DNA of 64,000 nt from Clostridium amylolyticum (GTDB lineage: Bacteria > Bacillota > Clostridia > Clostridiales > Clostridiaceae). The translations under genes were made by a program, and so were the position numbers. The notes beneath the pieces are model-generated. The model made no database searches. It was not told the DNA's origin and was given only the letters and a program-made list of their open reading frames with translations. The stretch lies in assembly GCF_900142075.1 (NCBI RefSeq), contig NZ_FQZO01000008.1, positions 1 through 64,000 on the forward strand. Direction: 5' to 3'. Positions 25,602-34,407 of the stretch are shown here, piece after piece. How positions within the stretch are numbered: position 1 is the stretch's first letter; the number at the start of each line of letters is the position of its first letter.

Positions 25602-27296
25602 TTAATTATACTGTGGTATTTCCACTTCTAAAGGAACACCTTTATATATGTAAAGTAGCCTGTCCATTAATGAAGCGATTCCATTTGCCCAGTTTACATC
25701 TGTAGCATATTGATGCCATAAAGTATTTTGGCTAGAATCCACGAAACCTGAATTGTTCCATTTCATATAATATACTGTATATTGTTTTTTAGTTGAAGTA
25801 GCACAGTGTATGTAATTATTAGAGATCCATTTTGCACCTTCTCTTATAGCTGCCTCAGGGCTTGTCCACCCTAAGTTGTAAGCAGCTTCAGCACCATATA
25901 AGTTTGCGTTACTATCAAAAGCATTAATGCCAAAGAAATTATATACTGTTGCTGGAGGTACTGGATTACCTTGAACCTTATCTACATATATTCCTTGTGC
26001 CAATGTAGAATTACCATATCCTGTTTCCCACATAGCATGTGCAATTAAATATAGTGTATCTATGTTAGCAGCTTTGGCTGCGTCAATAAATGCTTGTCCC
26101 TGTCCTTTAAACACATTTTTATTGCCTGGTTTAACAGTAATATTATCAAAAAATGCATTTAATTCAGTTACGCTAATAGGCTCTCTAAACTTATTAATTT
26201 TTAAGTGCTGTAAAATCCTGCTACTGCTTATTTGATTATTAGGTTCAGTAAAATCTCTTATAGTTTGTATGCTGGCAGCAGTACCTTGATACTTATTTCT
26301 ATCCCCTTCAAATTGTCTAAAAGCAAATCTGTCTAGGGTATAGTTCCAAGGCTTTAATGAATAAACTAGATTGTTTTTACCAGGAGTATTATCATAATAC
26401 AGCTCAACAATAACAGCAAAAACTTTTTTATTCTGGCCAGTAGTACCACTTTGAATGCCATCTTCAGACCACTGTTTTTCCCAGCCTATACCTTCCACAT
26501 AAGATTTATATCTTACGTGCCATCCTGCTGGTGCATTTAATAGCCTTACCCTGAAAGCTTCAAGCTTAGAACTCATACCTACAGTTCCAGCTAACTCACC
26601 ATTTTGCACCCAATTTTGCCAGCCTATATCTTGACTATGTCCTTGGTATTGAATAGACATGCCTGCTGGTGCATTATTAATTTTTAGTTTAATACCTTCC
26701 ATTCTCAAACTTTTATTATCAAAGCTTAAGCTGTTTCCATTGTATGTAGGCATTATCCATCCTAAATCTTGAAAATGCCCTTCACTTTCCAATTGAAGGC
26801 TATTATCCTTTACTAATCTTACTCTCAAAGCCTCCATTCGAAGTGATCTACCGGTTGTTCCAGCTAATTGTCCATCTCTCACCCAGTTTTGCCAACCTAT
26901 CTCTTGAACATGAGCTTGGTACTCAACATGATAACCTGACGGCATACCTTCTACTACTATTTTAATTGCTTCCATTCTTAAAGACTTTCCTGTAGTTCCA
27001 GCAAGTTGTCCATTTTCCATCCAGTTTTGCCAGCCAATTTCAGCTACATGAGCCTGATATTTTATTTTCGCTCCTGGTGGAAAATTAGTTAATTGTAGAT
27101 TAAAAGATTCTAATCTTCTTGAAAAACCTGTACTTCCTATAACTTCTCCACCATTAACATAATTTTGCCAACCTACATCTTGTACATGACCCCTATATTG
27201 TACATTCATATCATTTATTCCAGCATAAGCTTTCTTAAATGGTAATACAATCATTAGCAAGAACATTACAATAAATATCTTCTTATAATTTTTCAT
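25602..27296 (-). CDS. Secreted ChW-repeat glucosaminidase
   Basis: A 564-residue exported wall hydrolase. A Sec signal peptide (residues 1-25, ending near AYA) is followed by six ChW repeats of about 45 residues, each with a GHVQDVGWQNW-like core; the fourth (GHFQDLGWIMP) and sixth (SYVEGIGWEKQW) are divergent. The C-terminal 170 residues match the LytD/Auto-type endo-beta-N-acetylglucosaminidase fold: AKAANIDTLYLIAHAMWETGYGNS near residue 415 holds the likely catalytic Glu, followed by FFGINAFD. ChW repeats are typical of clostridial surface proteins. It probably cleaves peptidoglycan glycan strands during growth. It is monocistronic, between an LCP gene and the heptose module. Confidence 0.9.
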   Translation of the reverse strand: MKNYKKIFIVMFLLMIVLPFKKAYAGINDMNVQYRGHVQDVGWQNYVNGGEVIGSTGFSRRLESFNLQLTNFPPGAKIKYQAHVAEIGWQNWMENGQLAGTTGKSLRMEAIKIVVEGMPSGYHVEYQAHVQEIGWQNWVRDGQLAGTTGRSLRMEALRVRLVKDNSLQLESEGHFQDLGWIMPTYNGNSLSFDNKSLRMEGIKLKINNAPAGMSIQYQGHSQDIGWQNWVQNGELAGTVGMSSKLEAFRVRLLNAPAGWHVRYKSYVEGIGWEKQWSEDGIQSGTTGQNKKVFAVIVELYYDNTPGKNNLVYSLKPWNYTLDRFAFRQFEGDRNKYQGTAASIQTIRDFTEPNNQISSSRILQHLKINKFREPISVTELNAFFDNITVKPGNKNVFKGQGQAFIDAAKAANIDTLYLIAHAMWETGYGNSTLAQGIYVDKVQGNPVPPATVYNFFGINAFDSNANLYGAEAAYNLGWTSPEAAIREGAKWISNNYIHCATSTKKQYTVYYMKWNNSGFVDSSQNTLWHQYATDVNWANGIASLMDRLLYIYKGVPLEVEIPQYN

Positions 27297-27321
27297 TTGT
27301 CCACCCCCTTAATAACTCCAT

Positions 27322-27389
27322 TTGTGTTAACCAATTTTATTATATCACAGTATTTTACTATATGAAATATTTGTATTAAATTAACACAA
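27322..27389 (-). promoter_or_regulatory. Probable promoter region flanked by an inverted repeat
   Basis: A TATAAT (minus strand, 27344-27339) lies about 40 bp before the glucosaminidase start; a weak TTTCAT sits 17 bp upstream of it as a -35. The region is flanked by perfect 9-bp inverted repeats, TTGTGTTAA (27322-27330) and TTAACACAA (27381-27389). They could be two half-operators around the promoter, but no regulator is known. Confidence 0.4.
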
Positions 27390-27396
27390 TAAGTAA

Positions 27397-27442
27397 AAAA
27401 ACAAAGATTATTGTAAATTATATTACAATAATCTTTGTTTTT
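27397..27442 (-). terminator. Strong terminator ending the heptose-module transcript
   Basis: A perfect 20-bp stem, arms 27397-27416 and 27423-27442, containing ACAAAGATTATTGTAA, with a 6-nt loop. The A-run at its left end reads as T on the minus strand, where the upstream genes lie. It starts 1 bp after the last gene. Confidence 0.85.
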
Positions 27443-27443
27443 A

Positions 27444-27803
27444 TTATTTTTGCTCATTCTTTTCCAATTCCTTCAATCTATTATTTAATAGAGCTAATTC
27501 TTGAGCCAAATCTTTTATCTTTGTCGATAGCTTTGATATAGCCATACTGAGGCTAAATATAACAGGAAGAGTAAAAGCAAATCCAAAGAAGAAAAGAGCA
27601 TTAGTAGGGCTAAATACCCCTATAAATTTAGATGTATAATCTAAAAGCCAAGGAAATAAAGCTAATATAAGTAATATTATTCCCAATACCATCCATAAAA
27701 GAGAGTACCTAAGCTGCAGCATTCCCTTTATTATTAGCCTAAACATATAATAAAATGCTACAATCACCACTATGGCTAAAATAACTCTAAATTTCAGCAT
27801 CAT
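27444..27803 (-). CDS. DUF2304 membrane protein
   Basis: A 119-residue protein with three hydrophobic helices (about 5-25, 35-52 and 68-88) and a C-terminal charged coiled-coil-like helix (KIKDLAQELALLNNRLKELEKN). The helix pair with LLWMVLGIILLILALFPWL matches DUF2304 proteins, which commonly follow DPM1-like glycosyltransferases and may help them act on polyprenyl phosphate. Here it overlaps exactly such a gene by 17 bp. No enzymatic motif is visible. Confidence 0.82.
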   Translation of the reverse strand: MMLKFRVILAIVVIVAFYYMFRLIIKGMLQLRYSLLWMVLGIILLILALFPWLLDYTSKFIGVFSPTNALFFFGFAFTLPVIFSLSMAISKLSTKIKDLAQELALLNNRLKELEKNEQK

Positions 27804-28521
27804 ATCCCATCACCTTCTTCTTATTTCTTTTACCATGTACTGAAGAAGAAACTAGTATAGCAAGAGTAACTTTAATCATATAATAAACTGCTTTAAAAGC
27901 ATTTATAGATGAAACCCCTCCTTGTCTTTCCTTCATATGGGCATCTGTTTCCCCAATTTTATATCCTTGCTTTATTATACTTACTATAGATTCAGGTTCT
28001 GGATAGTCTGTAGGATAATCCTTTGCAAAAACCTTTATAACACTTTTATCGCACATCCTATATCCTGAAGTAGGATCTGTAACAGTCACTCCTGTAAGGT
28101 ATTTTATTATCTTAGAAAAATAAACTATACCCATTCTTCTTGCTAAAGTAGATTGAAAACCTGCTTTTTTCAAAAACCTAGAACCTATAACCATGTTAAG
28201 ATTGTTTTCTAAAAGATGATTTAGCAAGTTATCAAGATCCTTGCAGTCATGTTGGCCATCTCCATCTATCTGCACTGCATAATCATAATCATTTTCTAAA
28301 GCATACTTGTAGCCAGTTTGAACCGCTCCACCTATACCTAAATTTATAGGTAAATCTATAAATTTAAAATTTTCTCTAATGCATATATCTTTAGTAGCAT
28401 CAGTAGAACCGTCATTTATTATTATATAATCGTAATATGGAGCATCCTCTTCTATATCCTTTATTACATTAACTATAGATTCTTCTTCATTATATGCTGG
28501 AATAATAATGAGTTTTTTCAT
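27787..28521 (-). CDS. DPM1-like family 2 glycosyltransferase
   Basis: A 244-residue GT2 enzyme resembling dolichol-phosphate mannosyltransferase and GtrB. Motifs are IIPAYNEEESI at the N-terminus, DYIIINDGSTDAT near residue 32, and the metal site VQIDGDGQHD near residue 84, followed by MVIGSRF. No long C-terminal membrane domain is present; the overlapping DUF2304 gene may supply it. It likely makes a polyprenyl-phosphate-linked monosaccharide used by a GT-C enzyme on the outer membrane face, and the adjacent DUF2142 protein is the natural candidate acceptor enzyme. Confidence 0.85.
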   Translation of the reverse strand: MKKLIIIPAYNEEESIVNVIKDIEEDAPYYDYIIINDGSTDATKDICIRENFKFIDLPINLGIGGAVQTGYKYALENDYDYAVQIDGDGQHDCKDLDNLLNHLLENNLNMVIGSRFLKKAGFQSTLARRMGIVYFSKIIKYLTGVTVTDPTSGYRMCDKSVIKVFAKDYPTDYPEPESIVSIIKQGYKIGETDAHMKERQGGVSSINAFKAVYYMIKVTLAILVSSSVHGKRNKKKVMGYDAEI

Positions 28522-28585
28522 TTGAATCCCCGCCTTTTATTATTTTTCAATATAACTATATCTAATTATATTTACTTATTTTGCA

Positions 28586-30475
28586 CTACATACTATGTTT
28601 TATTAACAGAAACTGAGAGGTTACTAAAAGTACTATTATCATAGAAATTATTATTAGTCTATTTAATTTGAAATCTTTTTGTTTTGATTCAAATTTTATA
28701 TTATTATTCTTAAATAATAGTGTTAAAGGCAATAACAATGGCGTAATGTAGCGTGGTTGTACACCATTTGCTCTTAAATCACTAACAGGTGTAAATGAGA
28801 GATATAAAGAAGTATATACAAGTCCCCAGCTACAAAATACTACTAAAAATAATGTCAGCCTTTGAAGCCATTTTAAATTAATACATTGTTCCTCATAATC
28901 TACCAAAGTAATTACTAATATTAGTATAAAAATAAGTAAAAGCCAAAATAAGTCTATAGATTTACTATAAGCTAAATCTATAGAAGATCCTTGTAGATAT
29001 ATTAGTGCATTTTCAAAAATAGCTTTAATAAATCTCATTAAATAAATAAAAGGATTTTCTATTATAAATCTAATTTGTTCTTTTTGGTTTACTCCTGGTA
29101 TTGGCCAGGCAGGTTCTTTAAACCTTAAAGTATACATAACTATAAATATAGATGCAACTACGCAAGATATAAATGCCCCTACTTTAAAAAACTTACTTTG
29201 CTTTTCATCTTTAAATTTAGTCTTTGGTATAGCTAACAGAAATAAAGCAAACGGAGCGTAGGTTGGTTTAGCAGCTATAAGTAAAATTGTTAAAATAGTA
29301 AGTAATCCCATCTTCTTATAATTTATTGATTTATCAGGTGCACATATCATATTTATAAACTGAACCGTACAAAGTAATGCATAAGCTGTGGTTAAAGGAT
29401 CTGCTGAATAGGATGCTCCAAGTAACACACTAGTGGGTAATAAGGCTATAATAAATATAAGTCTTTTACCTATTTTCGCATTTTTAATTGCAAAGGCACA
29501 TAATGCTGCATATGCTATAAGAGAAAATATTCTTCCAAAAAACATAGTATATATAAATGGAATAGATAAACTTCTAGAAATCCATATTCCAAGTGCTGAA
29601 GGTAAATATGTAACACTTGTATAATTCTTGGCCGTAGAATTCACATATTCTTTTATAGGATATTCCTTTGTAGAAAATTGTTTTGTATAAGCTACTTTTT
29701 CTCTAAAAGTTTGCGGAACAGGATTTTCCATAAAATCTACAAAGTTCTTAGGTAACTTTATAGGAGGTTTTTCTATTAAATCAAACTTTCCATAAGATAA
29801 ATAATAAGACTTAATAAAATGCTCTGACTCATCCCAAGAAAATTTAAATGGTTTTAGTATAGCAATATATGTACCAAATAAGATACATATTACAAGGAAG
29901 GTGATATGCAATTTTTTAAATGCTATATTTCTGTATAAAACTATATATGCAACTAATATAAGACAAATAGCTATCAAAGCTGCTCTCATTAAATTAGGAT
30001 AAAATCTATTATCAATGAAAATCTTATTAAAGGAAACATCAATAGGGTATTTATTATCAACAGCCTCAAAATAAAACTTAATATTTTCCATGTTTCCATT
30101 TGTAGCTATAGATGAAAATGATTTATAATTCATATTAACTTCAAATCTTTTGGCAGGATTAACGTGATGCTTATTATCATCAACATACATGTAAAACCCT
30201 TTTAACTTAGGATTATACGATATAACTGTAAGATATGAAATATATCCCTTTGATTTAATCTTAAAAAAAGAATTTTTATCATTTACAGTTATAGTGCCAT
30301 TAGAGTATGATGCGTTACTAAATTCCAGATCCTGTAAAGATATCTCTGTCATTCCCCTTTTTGATTTTGGCAAAGTCCAATATTTAAAATTTATAAAAAA
30401 GCATTCTATAATTAAGGAAATTGCTATAATTATCAATATTCCTAAAGTTATTCTCAAGCTTTTTTTCAGTGTCAT
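28586..30475 (-). CDS. DUF2142 polytopic membrane protein, GT-C-like
   Basis: A 629-residue membrane protein with about a dozen helices. A first helix near residues 9-30 is followed by an extracytoplasmic beta-rich domain of about 150 residues. DUF2142-type signatures follow, notably FKFSWDESEHFIKSYYLSYGKF, whose Asp-Glu early in a loop resembles the catalytic acidic pair of GT-C glycosyltransferases. I start at ATG 30475 behind GGGGAGAG, 21 codons inside the longest frame. It could use a polyprenyl-phosphate sugar from the DPM1-like neighbour to decorate the heptose glycan outside the cell. Function is inferred. Confidence 0.75.
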   Translation of the reverse strand: MTLKKSLRITLGILIIIAISLIIECFFINFKYWTLPKSKRGMTEISLQDLEFSNASYSNGTITVNDKNSFFKIKSKGYISYLTVISYNPKLKGFYMYVDDNKHHVNPAKRFEVNMNYKSFSSIATNGNMENIKFYFEAVDNKYPIDVSFNKIFIDNRFYPNLMRAALIAICLILVAYIVLYRNIAFKKLHITFLVICILFGTYIAILKPFKFSWDESEHFIKSYYLSYGKFDLIEKPPIKLPKNFVDFMENPVPQTFREKVAYTKQFSTKEYPIKEYVNSTAKNYTSVTYLPSALGIWISRSLSIPFIYTMFFGRIFSLIAYAALCAFAIKNAKIGKRLIFIIALLPTSVLLGASYSADPLTTAYALLCTVQFINMICAPDKSINYKKMGLLTILTILLIAAKPTYAPFALFLLAIPKTKFKDEKQSKFFKVGAFISCVVASIFIVMYTLRFKEPAWPIPGVNQKEQIRFIIENPFIYLMRFIKAIFENALIYLQGSSIDLAYSKSIDLFWLLLIFILILVITLVDYEEQCINLKWLQRLTLFLVVFCSWGLVYTSLYLSFTPVSDLRANGVQPRYITPLLLPLTLLFKNNNIKFESKQKDFKLNRLIIISMIIVLLVTSQFLLIKHSM

Positions 30476-30521
30476 AATATCTCTCCCCTCTAGTAAAAAA
30501 AGACATGTGGGGTTAGCCTTA

Positions 30522-31574
30522 TCACCATTTAATATCAACCTTTAAACGGTAAATAATAAAGTTGTAAAAACTTATAAAAAGTTTGAACATGTTTATTTTA
30601 TACAAAAGACGACAACCCCAAAGTCCAATCTTTTTTACCCCACCCTTAATACAATGACTAATATTTAGATACTTATTTTTACTCCAACCTGGAAAATTTT
30701 CATTCAAATAATCCTTTGTTTTTCTTATATACATGTTAGTAGATTTTTTATCGGATGCTGCTAATCTATATGTGAACGAAACACCTGCATGAATAAATAC
30801 CATAAGTTCTAGAAGGGATATATAACTGTTAAAATTCTTATAGTTTATATTATATTCAGACTTAACAACTTTTATAGTATCTAAAAACTCATCATAATCT
30901 CTCTCTTTTATAGTATTACTTAAAGAGTCATAACGCACTCTATAATGGTATAATACTTCATTTATAAAGGCTACGGATTTAACTTTAGGCAATATACGCA
31001 TAAGATATATTAAATCCTCAGCTCTCTTAATTTCTGTAAATCTAGAATTTTCTATTACACTATACCTATATAACTTATTCCATACAGCAGGATTTACATA
31101 AGCAATAGTATCCGATTCTGTTATATCAGTAATATAATTACTCTTATTCTTAGTCATTTCTATACAGTAAACCTTACCTGTTTCATCGTCAAAGCGATCA
31201 AATCCACAGATAGTTATATCTGCTTTTGTTTTATCTGCAGTATGTATCATCTTTTCCAAAAAATTCACTTCAGGATAATCGTCAGGATCAAGAAACAACA
31301 CATATTCACCTTTTACTTTTCCACTATCTAAAGCTAGATCCCTAGCTGCTCCAAGACCATTTTTCTTAAGGCTTATAATTACTTCTACTTTATCTGGATA
31401 TAGCTTCTCATACTTTTTCAATATATCCAAAGAGTTATCTGTAGAGGCATCATATACACAAAATATCTTAAAGCTTTGATAAGTTTGCTTTATCATATTT
31501 TCAAAAAAACAGTCAAGATATTTTCCAACGTTATATACAGGAGCAATTATACTTATTCTATGGTTAATGCTCAC
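30522..31574 (-). CDS. Family 2 glycosyltransferase
   Basis: A 350-residue GT-A enzyme: ISIIAPVYNVGKYLD at the N-terminus, FCVYDASTDNS near residue 40 and the metal motif LFLDPDDYPE near residue 93. The C-terminal 100 residues are basic, with an amphipathic or hydrophobic tail (YKINMFKLFISFYNF) that may touch the membrane. I choose a GTG start at 31574, preceded by AGGAGG at 9-nt spacing and lying 1 bp after the stop of the GmhA-like gene. A longer TTG start would overlap that ribosome site. Substrate unknown; location suggests a transferase of the heptose-containing glycan. Confidence 0.82.
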   Translation of the reverse strand: MSINHRISIIAPVYNVGKYLDCFFENMIKQTYQSFKIFCVYDASTDNSLDILKKYEKLYPDKVEVIISLKKNGLGAARDLALDSGKVKGEYVLFLDPDDYPEVNFLEKMIHTADKTKADITICGFDRFDDETGKVYCIEMTKNKSNYITDITESDTIAYVNPAVWNKLYRYSVIENSRFTEIKRAEDLIYLMRILPKVKSVAFINEVLYHYRVRYDSLSNTIKERDYDEFLDTIKVVKSEYNINYKNFNSYISLLELMVFIHAGVSFTYRLAASDKKSTNMYIRKTKDYLNENFPGWSKNKYLNISHCIKGGVKKIGLWGCRLLYKINMFKLFISFYNFIIYRLKVDIKW

Positions 31575-31575
31575 T

Positions 31576-32157
31576 CTATTTTGCCTCCTGTTCAAGCAAA
31601 TATTTAGAAAAGATTTGCATCATCATATGATCAAAAGCCATATGTACGTCCTCAACCTTCTGCATATCATTTATATCCACATGTAAACTATAATCCGCAT
31701 ATTTCTTTAATAAACCACCATCATATCCAGTAATCCCCACTACTTCACAGCCAATTTCCTTTGCATACTTAACTGCTTTTATTATATTTTTTGAGTTTCC
31801 ACTTCCAGAAATAGCAATTACCATATCATTTTTTGATAATACTCCTTGAAGCTGATAAGAAAATATATCATCATAAGATATATCATTGGCTATAGCTGTA
31901 ATTATTGGAGTGTTATCATTTAAACAAATAAATCTAAACTTATTCTTAGCATCCATGCAGGCACCTTTATTAAAGTCACACACAAAATGCGAAGCAGTAG
32001 CAGCACTTCCTCCATTTCCAAAAATATAAATAGTAGCTTGCTCATTATACTTTTTTAAAATTGCTTGCATAGTTCTATTAATCTCATTTTTATCTAAGTT
32101 ATTAATAACTCTCGTAAGGGTCTCTAAGTAAATTGTAATATCATTTAAAAAATTCAT
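31576..32157 (-). CDS. gmhA: Sedoheptulose-7-phosphate isomerase (GmhA)
   Basis: A 193-residue SIS-domain enzyme. The phosphosugar-binding stretch IFGNGGSAATASHFVCDF near residue 46 and AISGSGNSKNII near residue 110 are the two GmhA signatures, and the helix with EDVHMAFDHMMMQIF at the C-terminus supplies the catalytic His region. It converts sedoheptulose 7-phosphate to D-glycero-D-manno-heptose 7-phosphate. The adjacent HddC-GmhB fusion and HddA kinase complete a route to GDP-D-glycero-alpha-D-manno-heptose. The gap to the upstream gene is 2 bp. Confidence 0.9.
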   Translation of the reverse strand: MNFLNDITIYLETLTRVINNLDKNEINRTMQAILKKYNEQATIYIFGNGGSAATASHFVCDFNKGACMDAKNKFRFICLNDNTPIITAIANDISYDDIFSYQLQGVLSKNDMVIAISGSGNSKNIIKAVKYAKEIGCEVVGITGYDGGLLKKYADYSLHVDINDMQKVEDVHMAFDHMMMQIFSKYLLEQEAK

Positions 32158-32159
32158 TT

Positions 32160-33452
32160 TTAAACCTCCATTATATGCTTAACTGCATCTAACAAATTTA
32201 ACTTTATAGTATCTGGAACTACAGAGTATTTACCATCTTGCCCCTTTTCTCCTGTTAATAGAAGAATAGTTTTAGTTCCAGCATTTATTCCTGTTTGAAT
32301 ATCCACTGTGGTATCACCTATAAACCATGATTCTTCAAGATTTATATTATACCTATCTACCGCATCAGTAATCATTCCAATGTTAGGTTTCCTGCAATTA
32401 CAGTTAACTTTAAGTTCTTTTACTTCTCCTTTGTAACCACTATGAGGGTGATGAGGACAAAATATAATATCATCCACATAAGCTCCTGCTTTTCCTAGAA
32501 TAGTCTCGATTTTATTATGTATTACTTGAAGTTCTTCAAAAGAACACTCACCTCTAGCAATTACAGGTTGATTAGTAATAATAATACATAAGTACTCTGA
32601 AGCATTTATCAGCTTAATAGCATCAGCTACTCCCTCTATTAGTTTTATCTTATTATTATTATTAATAAAACCATCAAGCTCATTTAATGTTCCATCTCTA
32701 TCTAAAAAAATACACTTTTGTGGATTTTTAAGGTTTTTTCTCTTAATTACTCCTTTAGAGTAGTCAGAACTTACAGCTTCGTACCTTTCTAAAGTTCCCA
32801 TATCTTTTACGTACTCCGTAGAACGATAAGAGTATACCCCTAATTCATTAATAGCAGGAATTACTATATGCTTTTCAAAATCCATTTTCTTAGGTTCAAT
32901 GATATACTTTAATGCTATAGGTGAAATAATGTATATTCCTGAATTTACAAGATTTTTATAATAATAATCACGAATATTATGTTTTGAATCCCAATTAATA
33001 ACCTTATTGTTTTTATCAGCTATGATTAAGTCACTATCAAAAGGGTGGGAATTAGGGTGGGATAAAAGGGTTATAGCTGCTCCTTTTTCTTTATGGAAGC
33101 ACTTCATTCTCTTCCAGTCCACATCTAACATTAAATCCCCAAAAATCAGAAAAAAATCTTCCTTTATTTTATCTTTTATATAGTACAAAGCTCCTGCTGT
33201 ACCTAATGGTGTTTCTTCTATCACATATGATATATTTACATCCAACTTTCTTCCGTCTTTGAAATACTCTTTAATTCTTTCTCCCAAATGACCAATTATT
33301 AATATAATATCTGTTATTCCACTTTTTTTAAGATTTATAATCTGATGTTCTAAAACGGGCTTATTACACACTGGCACCATAGGTTTAGGTATATCAACTG
33401 CAATATCTTTTAATCGTGTTCCCTTACCTCCAGCCATAATAACAGCTATCAT
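32160..33452 (-). CDS. HddC-GmhB fusion: heptose-1-P guanylyltransferase and bisphosphate phosphatase
   Basis: A 430-residue bifunctional protein. Residues 1-230 are a nucleotidyltransferase (VIMAGGKGTRLKDIA, then PKPMVPV, and LIFGDLMLDVDW near 100) of HddC type. Residues about 243-430 are a HAD-superfamily histidinol-phosphatase-like domain of GmhB type: FLDRDGTLNE near 249, IITNQPVIARG near 295, a Cys/His zinc site (FCPHHPHSGYKGE to CNCRKP near 340-360) and GDTTVDIQTGINAG near 390. It would dephosphorylate heptose 1,7-bisphosphate and activate the 1-phosphate with GTP. Domain order is opposite to the chemical order. The stop and start overlap the epimerase gene by 4 bp. Confidence 0.88.
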   Translation of the reverse strand: MIAVIMAGGKGTRLKDIAVDIPKPMVPVCNKPVLEHQIINLKKSGITDIILIIGHLGERIKEYFKDGRKLDVNISYVIEETPLGTAGALYYIKDKIKEDFFLIFGDLMLDVDWKRMKCFHKEKGAAITLLSHPNSHPFDSDLIIADKNNKVINWDSKHNIRDYYYKNLVNSGIYIISPIALKYIIEPKKMDFEKHIVIPAINELGVYSYRSTEYVKDMGTLERYEAVSSDYSKGVIKRKNLKNPQKCIFLDRDGTLNELDGFINNNNKIKLIEGVADAIKLINASEYLCIIITNQPVIARGECSFEELQVIHNKIETILGKAGAYVDDIIFCPHHPHSGYKGEVKELKVNCNCRKPNIGMITDAVDRYNINLEESWFIGDTTVDIQTGINAGTKTILLLTGEKGQDGKYSVVPDTIKLNLLDAVKHIMEV

Positions 33453-34387
33453 TTCAGTACCTCTTCAACTGTGGTTTCTACCGCCTCATCTGATGACATA
33501 GTTGGCCTCCACCCTGCGTCCGTAATTTTAGAGATGTCATATTCAAATTTAGGCACATCTCCCTTCCATCCTCTATCTCCTCCGGTATATTCAAATGAAG
33601 TATTTTTTAATCCCATTTTATCTCTTACTATTTCTGCAATTCTTGTAACCGTAGTAGCAGACTTTACACCAATATTATACACTTCAGCTCCTTGCTTTAT
33701 TTCTCTTGTAAACATCATAATTCCGTTAACCAAATCAAATACATGTAAATAAGGCTTACACTGAGTTCCATCGCCTAAAATCTGAAGTTTTTTAGGATTA
33801 CTACGAAGTTTTTTTACAAAATCATATATTACACCATGAGTTAGCCTAGGTCCTATAACATTAGGGAATCTAAATATTACAACCTTTAAATCATTCATGG
33901 AGCAGTATGAATAAATCATAGCTTCAGAAGCAAGCTTAGCTCCACCATAATATGAAACTGGTTTAATTCCACCTGTAGTTTCCTCCAAATTGACATCGCA
34001 CATTTCTCCATAAACAGCAGAAGTAGATGCAAAGAAAAGTTTTTTAACATTAAATTTCCTCATGCTCTCTAAAATACAACGTGTTGTCATAAAAGTATCA
34101 TAAAAATCAATATCAGGTTGTAATGCACCTTTTTGTATATCTGAATTTGCTGCAAGATGGTACACCATATCTATATTGTATTTTTTAAAAATAAAATCAG
34201 TATTTTCTTGCTTTGAAAGATCACATTTCATAAAAACAAAGTTTTTATTTTCTTTTAAATGAGCAATATTGTCAGTATTACCTAAAACCATATTGTCTGC
34301 ACATATTATACTATGTTCTTCACTTAATAAAGCATCAATAAGATGACTTCCTATAAATCCAGCACCACCTGCTACAAGTATATTCAT
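33449..34387 (-). CDS. NAD-dependent sugar-nucleotide epimerase/dehydratase
   Basis: A 312-residue extended SDR like UDP-glucose 4-epimerases: ILVAGGAGFIGSHLID at the N-terminus, MVYHLAANSD near residue 75, FASTSAVYGEM near residue 118, and Tyr-Lys in YYGGAKLASE near residue 146. Embedded between the HddC-GmhB fusion and the HddA kinase, it could act on the GDP-heptose (an epimerase or dehydratase as in heptose-modifying clusters of Campylobacter) or on an unrelated UDP-hexose. Sequence does not decide between these. Confidence 0.82.
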   Translation of the reverse strand: MNILVAGGAGFIGSHLIDALLSEEHSIICADNMVLGNTDNIAHLKENKNFVFMKCDLSKQENTDFIFKKYNIDMVYHLAANSDIQKGALQPDIDFYDTFMTTRCILESMRKFNVKKLFFASTSAVYGEMCDVNLEETTGGIKPVSYYGGAKLASEAMIYSYCSMNDLKVVIFRFPNVIGPRLTHGVIYDFVKKLRSNPKKLQILGDGTQCKPYLHVFDLVNGIMMFTREIKQGAEVYNIGVKSATTVTRIAEIVRDKMGLKNTSFEYTGGDRGWKGDVPKFEYDISKITDAGWRPTMSSDEAVETTVEEVLK

Positions 34388-34407
34388 AATTTTCTTCCTT
34401 TCAATAT